Source: Gnetum montanum
Taxonomy: Eukaryota > Streptophyta > Gnetopsida > Gnetales > Gnetaceae
Direction: 5' to 3'
Length of the DNA: 64,000 nucleotides
Assembly (NCBI GenBank): GCA_015680685.1
Contig: MNCI01009318.1
Coordinates: forward strand, 125,018 to 189,017
Shown piece by piece: positions 1-10,649 of the stretch. The position numbers were made by a program, and so were the translations under genes. Below the pieces are notes generated by a model. The model did no database searches. It saw nothing but the letters and a program-made list of their open reading frames with translations, and was not told the DNA's origin. Position 1 is the stretch's first letter. Every line of letters starts with the position of its first letter.

Positions 1-114
1 AAACCAACTTTAGCATACTTCGAGCATATTTAAATATTTGAATTGGTGTCATAAAACAATAAGAAAGCCCCCGTCTTTGTTAACGTTGCTCCCTGTGGCT
101 TGGTAGGAGCAAGC

Positions 115-3100
115 ATGGATAGCAAGCAATTTTTCATACCACTGTTCATCAATGGACCATACAGATCCATCCAACGTGAGGTGATTAGAAAGTCCATTGA
201 ATTAGGCACACCAACTTATAAAAACTCCGTGGCATCAATAGAGGAAACGATAGAGCGCTTTTAGAGCATGAAAAAATCGTTGGATATTGAAGTCGATAAC
301 ATCACCGAGAATCCATTAATTGAAACCCCCATCACTATGCCAAGTGGTGAAGTTAGGATACTAAAACTAAGCACTTTACTAGACCCGCAACTTTCCGATG
401 ACATAGGACAAGTGCTAAAAAGCAAAATCAAGGCATTTGCTTAGTCTTACACTGACATGCCTGGGCTAGACCCTCGAATAGTCCAACACAACATCATACT
501 CGACTCAAAGTTAAGACCAGTGAAACAACAAGAATGTAAGGTTAAGCCTAAGGTAGCGTTGGCGGTTCACAATGAGATCACCAAAGTTTATCAAGTTGGT
601 TTCATTCGGGCCGTTGACTACGCTGACTGGGTATCCAACATGGTCATTGTCCCAAAGAAGAACGGAAGCATTCGCCTATGCATTGACTTTCAGGACCTCA
701 ACTTAGCGACCATAAAATATGACTTTCTTCTACCTAGTATTGATCAACTGGTCGACTCAACCAATGGGCATGCATTGTTATCTTTTATGGACAGCTTCTC
801 AGGATATAATCAGATCCGGATTAATCTTGAACATCAACTCAGGACAACCTTCATGACACCATGGGGGACATTTTGTTATACGATGATGCCCTTCAGTTTA
901 AAGAATGCTGGTGCTACATATCAACAAGCGATGACCTTCATATTTAGTGATTACCTCCTTCACTCACTCAACGATTACGTAGATGATATAGCGGTTAAAT
1001 CGAAGACACAAGAGCAGCACATACATGACCTAGACTTGGTACTTAAGAGTTGTTTAAAATATAAGCTTAGAATGAACCTAAAAAAGTGTGTCTTTGGGGT
1101 CAAATCAGGCCAAATGCTAGGATTCATAGTTTTAGAAGTAGGGATTCAAGTAGACCCCAATAAGGTGAAGGCTATCAAAAACTTGCAACCGCCAAGCAAC
1201 CTTATCGAACTTTGAGGCCTACAAGGTAGATTACAGTTCATTAGGTGCTTTATAGAAAAACTGACCAATAAGTTGAAACCCATGAACCATTTTCTACGCA
1301 AGAGTGTGCATTTTCAATGGACCCCACAATGCTAGGAAGCTTTTGAAAATATCAAAATGGCACTAACTCAATTACCGATAGTTTATCCGCCTCAGAATAA
1401 TAAACCATTCTACATCTACCTTGCCACATCGGATTCATCAATCGCGTCTATGCTTTGCCAGAAACGAGATGATGGAACCGAAGTTCCTATTTACTACTTA
1501 AGCCACGCATTAGTAGCCTATGAAAAGAAATACAACGAGGTGGATAGGTCATGTTTAGCACTTATTATTTCTCTAAAGAAATGGTGACATTATCTCTTTC
1601 GAAACCAAGTAAACATAATCTGCAAAAATAATGTACTCAGAGCAATCACAAACAACATGTTTAAATCAAGCAAGATAGCTCGATGAAAGGCAATGATTGT
1701 TGAGTTTGACCTACATCATATAGTTCAATCATCCATCAAAGGCCAAGCTATAGTCAATCAGATGACCGCATTACCAATGCAGGATCAAGCAACGATTAAT
1801 CCAGAGTTTCCAGATGAAAACGTAAGCACAATAGACATAGTGCCTAATGACTATGATGTAATCCTGAACTTCGATGGAGCATCCACCTCTCGAGGAGGAA
1901 GTGCTGCAGTGGTTATCACATATCCCTCCAGGGAGATATGACCCTTTTCCTATCTTCTAAACTTTCCTAGTACTAACAATGTGGCAGAGTACGAAGGTCT
2001 CCTTAGAGATCTCATCGTAGCATTGGCTTCGGGAATCACATGGCTCATAGTTCAAGGCGATTGACAATTGGTCATTAATCAGGTCACAGAAGTATATGCA
2101 TGTAAAGCTCTACACTTACATCCATACTACGAATTGACAAAACACCTATTAAAATAATTTACAAACAAAGATGTGCAACATGTTTCTCGAAACGATAATA
2201 CCATCGCAGATGCACTAGCCATGTTAGCTCTAAATATCTCACCGAACATGTTTCATGCATTGCCTAGTTCCATCACGAGTTGTGACAAGCCCATAACTGA
2301 TGCTCCCGATGAACTTCTCATAGCATCCATTAGCACGACACATGCCATAGAATGATACGATGACATAAAAGAGTACCTTATACATGGCGAACCACCTCAA
2401 TATCTAATGAATGCTCAGAAGGACGCATTACGAAAATGCTCTAGAGAATATACACTAGTAGGAGATACACTATGTCATAGATCCTACGAAGGCATCTTGT
2501 TAACGTGCGTTAGTAGTACCGATGGCCAAACCATCATGGAACAAGTTCATGAAGGACTATGCAGAGGGCACATAGCGCCTAAAGAAATGGCAACAAAAAT
2601 TAGATGTTTAGGCTATTATTGGCTACATATGGAGTACGATTGCTTCTCTAAGGTCAAGATGTGCAATATGTGTCAAAAGCACAGTAAGCTTATACATGTT
2701 CCTCCTAATGAATTACATATGACTCAAATCACATGGCCTTTCCAGAAATGGAGATTAGACATTATAGGACCAATAACTCCCCCATCTTCAGTAGGGCATA
2801 GCTTCATCATAACTGTGACTGAATACTTCACGAAATGGGTAGAAGCTATTCCTCTTAGGAAGACCACATCAAAACAAGTATGCAACTTTACCCTTGAAAA
2901 CATTGTGACCCATTTTGGCATCCCAATGACCATCATTACTAAGAACAGACCACAATTTAGTAGTGTTGAAACAAAAACCTTTTGTGACAGCCTAGGCATT
3001 AAACATTTGTTCTCATCTCCATATTATCCTCAAAGCAACGGACAAGCATAAGCCTCAAATAAAACTGTCATTATGGTGCTCAAGAAAATGCTTCATCAGA

Positions 3101-3591
3101 GAAAACGAAGATGGCACGAGCAGCTAGTTTATGCGCTATGGGAAAATATAATAATGCATAGGACATCCACAGGTAAAACACCATATAGTCTTGTTTATGG
3201 TTCAAAAGTTGTTTTACCTCTGGAGTTTCAGTTACCATCCTTGAGGATCACACTATCTGGACTCCTCGATGAAGGTCAAAATAATGAATTGCGCACTGTT
3301 GACCTCGACTTGATGGAAGAATAATGCACATGAACACTTGATCAAATCGAGTGGTAGCAGAAGCAACAACGACGGCGCCATCAGCATGACATTCATAAGC
3401 ACCCGATCAAAGAAGGAGACCTTGTACTTAAGGCGGTTTGTGAACACGTGGACAAGTTCTCAGCCAACTAGGAGGGGCCTTACTTGGTCACCAAAGCGTA
3501 TGGTAATGGAGCATTCAAACTAGCAGACATGGACGAAAATGAGCTTGCACATCCAATGAATCATTTGTACCTCAAACCATTCTATGTTTGA
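115..3591 (+). pseudogene. pol of A3: reverse transcriptase, dual RNase H, integrase (decayed)
   Basis: One reading frame runs the whole length, interrupted only by stop codons (for example near 262, 442, 1213, 1333, 1585, 1939, 2353, 3049 and 3322). Reverse transcriptase occupies about 450-1340 with the catalytic YVDD box near 978-989. A Ty3-type RNase H follows at 1357-1600, and a second, archaeal-type RNase H at about 1850-2340, with FDGA, AEYEGL and a GD-plus-stop at the third catalytic motif. Integrase spans 2407-3591: the H-H-C-C zinc domain is at about 2550-2690. The catalytic core has its first Asp (RLDIIGP), but the second Asp is replaced (TKNRPQF for the intact TDNGPQF) and a stop falls next to the final Glu. 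It cannot encode a working enzyme. The dual RNase H places it in the Tat clade. Confidence 0.85.
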
Positions 3592-3599
3592 AATCACTC

Positions 3600-3890
3600 A
3601 GGTACGCCATCGTCCTGGAATCATGACGGTAAACTAATACCATAGAACGTCCTGGCGTCATGACGGTAAACCGACACCATAGAGCTCTGTCCGACATGAC
3701 ACTAAACTGTCATTCTCATTCACCAGATTCAGCTAAGACTATAAACTAGCTCGCCTCTCTATAGTCCACCATGACTGTAAACTAGCATTGAACCATCCGC
3801 TATGATGTTAAACTGGCAACGTCCAACGGGTTATGACATAAAACTAACCTACGACAGTCTGCTAAGACTATAAGCTAGCAAGATCATCTC
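3600..3890 (+). repeat. Degenerate tandem repeats after pol (A3)
   Basis: Short units of the form TGACGGTAAACT...ATAGA and later GACTATAAACTAGC recur about every 35-40 bases. Read on the opposite strand they carry the AGTTTA core seen in the arrays of the minus-strand copy at 16340-16837. They start about 10 bases after the pol stop codon. No coding function is visible. Confidence 0.7.
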
Positions 3891-4104
3891 TGACACATTC
3901 ATCCACTACTGTAATTCATGACATTTCTTCATCAACACCTGCCACATTACTCATCACATCGGCTCTAACAACACTATTGCTACTCATTTTGTTTGCCTTA
4001 AGTTTCGCATGGTGCCTCTATTTTCATCGGTCACATTTATGTCTAAAGTGTTCGCCAACTCATTCACTTGTGATTTTCTTGTCTTCTTGGAGTTGTGTTT
4101 GCAG
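3602..4104 (+). other. Candidate intron after pol (A3)
   Basis: A donor-like CTCAG|GTACGC at 3602 follows the pol stop by about 10 bases, and an acceptor-like TTGTGTTTGCAG|GATGAC ends at 4104. The same donor and acceptor contexts occur at corresponding places in the other copy (16839 and 16177, minus strand). The repeat array lies wholly inside. That splicing occurs is inference; both copies are related by descent, so conservation is only moderate support. Confidence 0.35.
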
Positions 4105-4930
4105 GATGACACCCGGTGGTGCTCGTACACAGATAAATTTCATCACATCAACAAGGTGCCACATTGTTTATGACACACACAACCAGGTTAATCAATTTGT
4201 TCAAAAGTATATTCCTAGTTCCCAATACATTCTCCATTTCCCTAACACTCTCGTTCCCTTTCCTACCCAGTTACAGCTCCCAGATACACCCAATACACCC
4301 AAAAACTTTGAGCATACTGTTGCACATTGCAACACTCTCAAGCAGTTGCAACACACAACACGACATGTGAACACGAGTGCAAGATTGAAAGAAAGCTTTG
4401 TCCAAACACATAAAAAAACAAAAGACAAAAGAAAAGATTAAAGAGCAAAGAGAAAAATAAACCACAAGACCCTTGGCACTTCCCATACAAGCCTCAAGCG
4501 GGAAGGCAGTTGTCTTGGAAAGAAATACTCGTGTCTCAAACCATCATGTTCTACCTTATTGTGTGGCTTTGGTTGTGACAAAAAGTTCTCTTAAACTTGA
4601 TACAAGAGTCTTGTTCCTCCAAAGGATGCACACCTCATGCCATGGTTCCAAGTTTGCCGAATACTGGCCATCGATGAGGATCAACATGGATCTTTAGCAT
4701 AGATGAACACTCCTCTCCTACACCTACACAATCCCTTAATTAATTCCCAATCCCATAGTTGCAAACATCTTCTCTAGATATCATCTCAAAACTTCATTTC
4801 CTAATCCCAAGTACTTCTGAACATAGTGCAAGGACATCTGGTCAAGTGTCGAAGGACAATGCTACTAAGTTGCTTGTGGTGTTTTGTACTTCTTTTTTGA
4901 TGCTTCTCGGGTTGATTCCTCTAAGCGTCA
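4105..4930 (+). other. 3' non-coding region of A3
   Basis: Between the candidate splice acceptor and the polypurine tract I find no domain. A 154-codon open frame starting at 3977 overlaps this stretch, but it resembles the other copy only around the acceptor-like sequence, so it is not called as a gene. The last 20 bases before the polypurine tract (ending CTAAGCGTC) are nearly identical in both copies. Confidence 0.5.
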
Positions 4931-4945
4931 ACAAAGAGGGGCCAA
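4931..4945 (+). promoter_or_regulatory. Polypurine tract of A3
   Basis: ACAAAGAGGGGCCAA lies directly before the 3' LTR start TGAAACACCACAAAAAT. The same tract, reverse-complemented, borders the 3' LTR of the minus-strand copy at 15392-15406. It is the expected plus-strand DNA priming site. Confidence 0.85.
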
Positions 4946-6560
4946 TGAAACACCACAAAAATTTGGACCAAACACTTTCAAACAAGAATTGAGCTAAGTC
5001 ATGGTGCTTCCTAGCATGACCGAAACCAGCGAGCTTCACAAACGACACCAAACAGAGTCGAATCAAGCAAGTAAAAGTTCCTCAAGATCCATTGGAGACT
5101 ACATCAACATCTGGCAACAAGAACTGCAAGTTTCAAACTCAAAACACTTAGTTAGTATACTTCTTGCACACAAGCCTGCATGGCCAGCGTGCAGCTCAAG
5201 GTGCAGCAACTTTTGGGCCTAGAAAATGAGCCAAAACATGCTATAATTGAGCACCTAGACCCCCCAGGACCTTCACTAGGGTCCCCAGTAGCTCTCAGGC
5301 ACCTGAAAATCAAATTTTGGGCTCCAAATTATGGGTTTTCATTCGTGCATGCCCAACGTGCATGCCTAGCGTGCACCATCAAGGATCTCTCAGAACAGGC
5401 ACCCTAGAACAAGATCTCCACCTATAATTGACTCTTAGAGGCAAGAAAACTATCAGGCATCATCCTAGGCTCCTAAAAATGAAGATTCAACCTTGAAATG
5501 ATGCACTTCCATGACCTATACGCTGAGCATACATACTCTGCACGCCTAGCGTGCACACCCAGCATGCACAACCAAAAGTGAGGTCGATCAAGCGATTCAG
5601 CCAACCTGCACGGTGACTTGCACACCCAGCATGCAGCACAGTGTACATTAGTTGAAGCCTTCCAAAACCATGTTAGATCAAGTCCAAATGAGTTGAAAAT
5701 CCACAAGTAGCATTCTCATGACACCAGAGCCCAAATCCAAGTGCCAAGTTCAAGATTTTCTATTGTAACAATAGTGTTCATTTGTAAAGTTCAATTCTTT
5801 TATGTTGGTCAAGTCTGTACGCTGGGTTTACATGCCCAGCATGTACATGCTGGCATGTAGCATGCTATACAGTTGTAACATTCTTTGCACTCGGGCAACA
5901 TAGCCACATGTGATCCGACTCGAAATTTTCTCACCCACGACCACTCATACCCTTCCATATCCGAATCTGATGCCCAAGATCTCATAAAAACCCCAATTTT
6001 TCACTAGATCGGGGGCTGCAATTTTTTACACAGATAAAAAAAAATGGAAACCTGGGACACTAAGAAAATCTAGACACTGATCCTGTACGCTGGACTTCTA
6101 CACTACGCACTGACCATACAGCCTTCACACTATGCATGTAGTCCAAACCAGCATACCATCATCCCTCCGCATCCACCAGGGCTTTTCATCCGCCTTGTGT
6201 CAGATCCACAACTACGTTAAGATCGGTGCACTATAATCTCCATTTTGCAATAAATTTGCTTCATTTCAAGTCAAGATTTGTTATAGTTTTCATTCATTCT
6301 TGTTTACCTTTTTGCTTATATTCCTACACGTTTATGCTCTAGTTTACGTTTATTACGCTGTTTACAAATAACCCAACGTATTGCATATTGGCATACGTTT
6401 GGGGAAATCCTTATCTGATCCACGTGCAGACCACCCAAGGTACTCTACCTTCGTCAGTTCTAGTTTGCCCTCAAGTGAAGGTAGGGTCTTCTGTTCCTGT
6501 CTGTAGGTCTCTTGGTATCCGTTCCATTCCAGCCTTGCACCGACGATCTCAGACAATACA
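4946..6560 (+). repeat. 3' LTR of A3
   Basis: It begins TGAAACACC after the polypurine tract and ends ...GACGATCTCAGACAATACA, which aligns base for base with the LTR end of the minus-strand copy (GACGATTTCGGTCGGCACA). Its length is 1615 bp. The interior holds decayed versions of the family's GCGT repeats, now reading as GCGTGCATGC and CCCAGCATGCAC, consistent with CpG loss. A CATAAAAA box near 5983 is the likely remains of the LTR promoter. The ORFs inside are incidental. Confidence 0.85.
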
Positions 6561-7142
6561 CATAAGCCACTGGGTGTCTTCTTGTCGTGTGGCTGCTGCA
6601 TACAGGCACTTTTGTATGTTAATGTCTTGTGCACACTAGTTGCATGCATACAATGCTAAACTTTGCACAACCCATGATATCTGCATGTAATTGCACCCTG
6701 TATCACTGTATGTGATGCATGGAACCTTCTTCTTCTCAATCTTTCCAAAAGTGTTCTTCTTGGATATTTCCACTGAAAGATCATGGATTCCTAGGCATGC
6801 ATCTATAGTACTTAGCCATGCCCTTCTCATTACTATTAGGAAATCCCCTTTACCATTATTTACTTATATCACTAAGAAATAAGTTGGGTACGACCACCCA
6901 CACACAGTGGTAATGATGTCCTCCACCAGTCCCAAGGGAATAGTGATGGACTGGTTAGCCAGCTCTAGTCGAATATTGCTCTTTCTTAATGGAGGTAGGT
7001 TCCAGGCTTTGTACATCTCTTGTAATATTAGGTTGACTTCAGAACCTGAGTCCATAAGAGCTTTACATGGTTCATTCCCAACAACTTGGAGATAGATTAG
7101 AGGGCTTCCAGGAATAGAGAATTTCCTGGGAAGGTGGCCCAC
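6561..7142 (-). pseudogene. Retroviral-type aspartic protease, B1 (3' part of gag-pro)
   Basis: The frame from 7142 encodes a pepsin-like retroelement protease with the active site LMDSGSEVNLI (an intact D-S-G) and the downstream hydrophobic beta strands expected of the family. After an interruption at 6864 the same frame resumes at 6830 with AWLSTIDACLGIHDLSVEIS and runs to the A3 boundary, ending in the equivalent of KCLYAAATRQED. The plus-strand copy at 12930-13525 aligns throughout. It would process the Gag-Pol polyprotein. It is split by stops and by insertion of A3. Confidence 0.75.
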
Positions 7143-7384
7143 CTTAATCTAGTAAGTAACGACATGTGTTAACATAATCGTATGCGTTGAGCTTGGTGTT
7201 TGGTTTGAAGGGAGCTCTAAAGCCTTATTTGATGGAGAGGTGTTCAAAGGTTCAACCGCTTGTGGTTGTGAGGGCTTGGTTGGATTGTTAATTCTAAAGA
7301 AAGGTCTTTTCTTCATAAGGTTGTCAAAACTAATAACAGGTTGAGTATTTACAGCCCTTGTGGAATTATGTTACTACAGTTGAG

Positions 7385-9440
7385 TAGGGAGTTCCCCCTA
7401 CATTGCTGGAGCGGGTGGTAATGGAGCTATTGGTGTGAGAGTTGCAAATGGATTTGAAGGATGGTATGCTTGTGGGTTATCTCCCCTAGGAGAAGGAGTT
7501 CTATAATACTCCTGAGCTTGGTAGTGATGTTGTGTTGTAACATGACCAACAGAGTCATGTGGAGAGATTGGATGCTGCACATAATAGCCATATGGGTCCA
7601 GTTGCCGATAGGGGTATTTTTGCCTTGGTGGTGGCATCCCCCATGACTGTGGGTATTGCCACTATTAATGCTACTCAACGGGTTGTGGTGGAGTTCCACT
7701 TGGATAATATGTTGAAGGTTGGTGGGTGGAACTACCTTGGGTTACCTTGGGGATAAGGTAACTGTCGGGGTGCCTACTATTTATTAAATCATGGGTTGAG
7801 TGCATACACCCCAGACTCTTGTAAATGTGAGATTACTGGGTAACATCCCTTAGGATGGTCGTATCAGCATATCTCACATCCACTATCATTGTCCATGTTT
7901 GAATCCACAACAACCTTGGTGATGGCCATTTTTCCGTTACCCTTGTTACATGCATTGTCCACTTCTTTCTTTTTCTTTTTGTCACGGTCACTACCTCACT
8001 CTCTAGACTCCTCTACAATTTTAAGAACAATTTCGAACCTACTATCCAAGGAGTCCCACATTTGGTCTACCTTTGCCGATACTTCTATTTTTAACTTTTG
8101 GAGCCGCAAATTTTTCCTATTCACCATCTCTTCGAGTGGTAACTCTTCTTCCTCCTCATAGAATCTCACTCCTCTTTTTTGAAGGGAAGGATCTCGGTTA
8201 TATTCTTCCATACTTTCTCTCTTTTGTAGCTCACCTTCTTCTTTGGCTACTTGATCTAGAAATCTATGAATTTGATGAGACCTAAGCTCTAATAATCTCC
8301 CTTGGGCATACATCCCAAGGGTTCTTCTTGTTTCATGCCTAAGTCCATCTACGAGATGGCATAGTTGATCTCGCTGCGAATAACCATGGCTAGGGAAATG
8401 ATGTAATAGTGCGTAATAGCGGCCCATGGTAGCATCCAAGGGTTTATGATTTCCTTGCTTCCATCCTTGGATTTGCTTTCGCAGGTTAGACACTCGGGAG
8501 TACGTTTGGTACTTATCATTGAACAGTTGTAACATTTGACTCCACCTTCGAATGGATTCTGATTCTAAGGATTGGTACCATCTTTCAGCTTCTTTCACTA
8601 GTGTCCTTGGGAACAACTTCAGTTTTTTCCATTCGTTTTCTATGTTTTGCAAGGCACATGCATCATGGAATGCTTGTAAGTGATTTTGAGGATCAACGTT
8701 GTATCCTCCTTCAAATTTTGGAATGTTGTTCATGTATAACCTCTTGATCCTACTATCCTTTTGGTGCCTTGTGGGAACTCTTACGACCTTCGTTATATCT
8801 AGCATGCTTCTAGTTACGAGTAGGGGTTCTTCATGGTCATCTCGTTCATAGCGTCTATGGTTTCTACATGATTCCCTACTCTCCCTTCTTCTATGCCTTG
8901 ATTCCTTAGAGTTCCCTTGTCCTTACTCTCGACTATCTCATCGATGTTTTTCACTTTGTTTCCCCTTATCGTCACAATTGGTTTCCTTATGGTTGCATCC
9001 AGACACTAAAGGAGAGGGTGAATGTGACGATGAAGGTGAAGAAGAAGGAGAACCATTGCCATGATGGTGTTTTCTACCTTCTCTTCGGTGATCTCAGCCT
9101 TGATCATGATCACGATCAGAACGTCCACCCTTATCATGTGTTTGTGTTTCTTCCTTGAACACTTTGTGTTCATGGGTATCAAAACTAGGGTTGTGAACCG
9201 TGGAGTGGAGGTTTTGATACACCACCTTCTAACCATCGTTAGGAGGAGGAACATCGTTTTGTGGGGAACCTGTTGAAGCAGGTTCATCACCCTCAATTTC
9301 GCTTAAGATGTACAGAGCATTGTAGGGCCATTTACCCTTCAAGGATGTGTGGTAACTCTCCTATCACAAGTCCCTTTGATGTTGTGCTTCTATGGGATGA
9401 TAGTCCCTTGTGTCATGATCGCATGCAACGTATTCTGCAT
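7385..9440 (-). pseudogene. gag of Athila-like element B1
   Basis: The core is an uninterrupted 269-codon frame (8805-7996) containing a typical plant retrotransposon gag domain: FEGGYNVDPQNHLQAFHD, then KLKLFPRTLVKEAERWY and FNDKYQTYSRVSNLRKQIQG. Further down (about 7900-7840) is a C-x2-C...HPKGC zinc-knuckle-like motif with a stop after the second Cys. A Pro/Tyr/Gln-rich linker (7637-7398) in another frame leads to protease, so at least one frameshift separates gag from protease. The N-terminal part (about 9420-8806) is broken and includes a DYHPIEAQH stretch shared with B2. Gag would form the particle shell. This copy has the best preserved gag of its family here. Confidence 0.8.
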
Positions 9441-9840
9441 ATAAGAACGACATGCCTATTCGTGTGAGAGCACGAAGGAGTATGTTGGGGATTGATTGGT
9501 CTAGGGGCAACACTATGTTACCCTCCAAGTCTCTCTAGCGTAGTTATTCATCTTTGTGGAAAATAAAGGTAAAATTGGGTACATACTCATTGTGATGAGT
9601 ATATACCACTCAAAATTGTTGAGGAACTGGTGGATCTTGGTTACATGTATTATGCTACTAATTGTCTCTTGTGTTAGTCCTAGGCGGTGAAATGCTCTTA
9701 TGCGAAGAAGAAGACATTTTGTGTTGTTCGGTGTGCAATTTACCATTGTCTTATCTTTTCTTGATTAATCTTAAGGGTTCGTTCTAGCGTTCCAACGATA
9801 TGGATGATTTCCTATGTTCTACGTAGCACATAAACAACTA

Positions 9841-9858
9841 AGTCCCCAGCAAGCACCA
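9841..9858 (-). promoter_or_regulatory. Primer-binding site of B1
   Basis: On the minus strand, TGGTGCTTGCTGGGGACT begins one base inside the LTR end (...CCACTCATCA). A TGG-initial sequence at this spot is the expected complement of a tRNA 3' end. I do not assign the tRNA. Confidence 0.65.
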
Positions 9859-9859
9859 A

Positions 9860-10640
9860 TGATGAGTGGTGAGGTACCCCTACACTCAACCATACAAATA
9901 TGAGCATTTCATGCATGATTTGATCGAACTCCAAGGACTAAGTGCTTACATGCCTTAATGGAATACTTAGGGATAATCAATCGTTATCCTCCCAAACTTA
10001 CTTGTATTGTCACGGTTGTATGGTTAAGTAAGCTTGAGATATGTGATTTTTATAACTTTTATCTTTTTAATGTCTTATGCTAATAAAGGAAGGAAAAGAG
10101 AACTAAGTAACTAACTTACATTAACTATTCATTAACTAAGTTCTAATTTTTCCTAACACCAGTATCCGTTCCCACTTTCTGTACACATCCTGAACTAGTG
10201 CAACAGTACTGGGATTACCAAATGCTAGTCATTACTAGGTTACCAAGCGCTACACGCATGCTTGAAGCGGTCGTACTGAGTGTACTTAACTAAGAGTGTC
10301 AAGGGTTAAGAGAGAAATTAATTAACTAGGAAAGCGTTAAACATTCAATGAGAATTAATTACTAATTAACTTAATCCTTATGCTACAAGGTTTATCATAA
10401 AGTTCATCTTTATTGCCGTACACAAATGTGTGCTCAGGTACAATTTACTCAAATAAAGATCCGTTTACTTGATGACTCCTATTGCGGGCACACAAAAATT
10501 ATTCTAACTTTGAAATGGTAAAACTACAAGAGTTTGGCTAATGGTCTAAGTCTAACTCACTTGAACAAGGGAAGCCACCTCTTATTTATAGAAGATGAGG
10601 TAGGATGTGAGATTGTGTACATGATATCATGGCTCATTAT
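9860..10640 (-). repeat. 5' LTR of B1
   Basis: On the plus strand the inner end is TGATGAGTGGTGAGG. A TATAAATA box lies on the minus strand at 10583-10590. The middle (about 10150-10280) matches the B2 LTR at 36060-36190, for example TTGGTAACCTAG and the ACTT-CGAGC region in reverse complement. The outer end is fixed only to about 10 bases, because B2 gag sequence (GATTATCATCCCAT) begins by about 10650. It seems about 50 bp shorter than its relatives upstream of the TATA box. Confidence 0.7.
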
Positions 10641-10649
10641 GCTGATGCC

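Larger units (their letters stand above)
1..6560 (+). mobile_element. Tat-like Ty3/gypsy retrotransposon, copy A3 (3' half)
   Basis: The visible part runs from just before reverse transcriptase through RNase H, integrase, a 3' non-coding zone, polypurine tract and 3' LTR. Its gag-pro end lies outside the window. It matches the minus-strand element at 14139-31144 in pol, in the repeats after pol, in the polypurine tract and at both LTR ends. Base changes have put more than ten stops into pol, but no frameshift is seen. The right end abuts a minus-strand Athila-like gag-pro relic, which continues in sense immediately after 6560, so this copy appears to have inserted into that relic. The left boundary and target duplication cannot be seen. 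Confidence 0.85.
6561..10640 (-). mobile_element. Athila-like Ty3/gypsy relic B1 (5' LTR, gag, protease)
   Basis: On the minus strand the order is 5' LTR (9860 to about 10640), primer-binding site, gag (8805-7996 plus flanks) and protease (7142 down to 6561), where copy A3 cuts it. The same gag and protease recur on the plus strand at 10650-13525 (B2) and 39090-42390 (B3). The outer LTR end meets B2 gag sequence near 10640, so B1 probably inserted into B2. The missing pol would lie left of A3. Confidence 0.75.

Noticed and set aside
3977-4441. 154-codon frame after A3 pol as a possible accessory gene
   Set aside because: The corresponding A1 region shares only the nucleotides around the acceptor-like sequence, not an amino-acid pattern over the length.
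7841-7900. Stop codon directly after the second Cys of the gag zinc knuckle in B1, B2 (about 12205) and B3 (about 40698), as possible programmed readthrough
   Set aside because: The codons differ (TGA, TAG, TAG), and all are one G-to-A change from TGG, so decay of an ancestral Trp codon explains them better. All three copies carry many other stops.
9006-9296. Overlapping His/Met-rich and Leu-rich frames on both strands
   Set aside because: They lie within the Arg/His-rich N-terminal gag part of B1 in the wrong frames; both are shadows.
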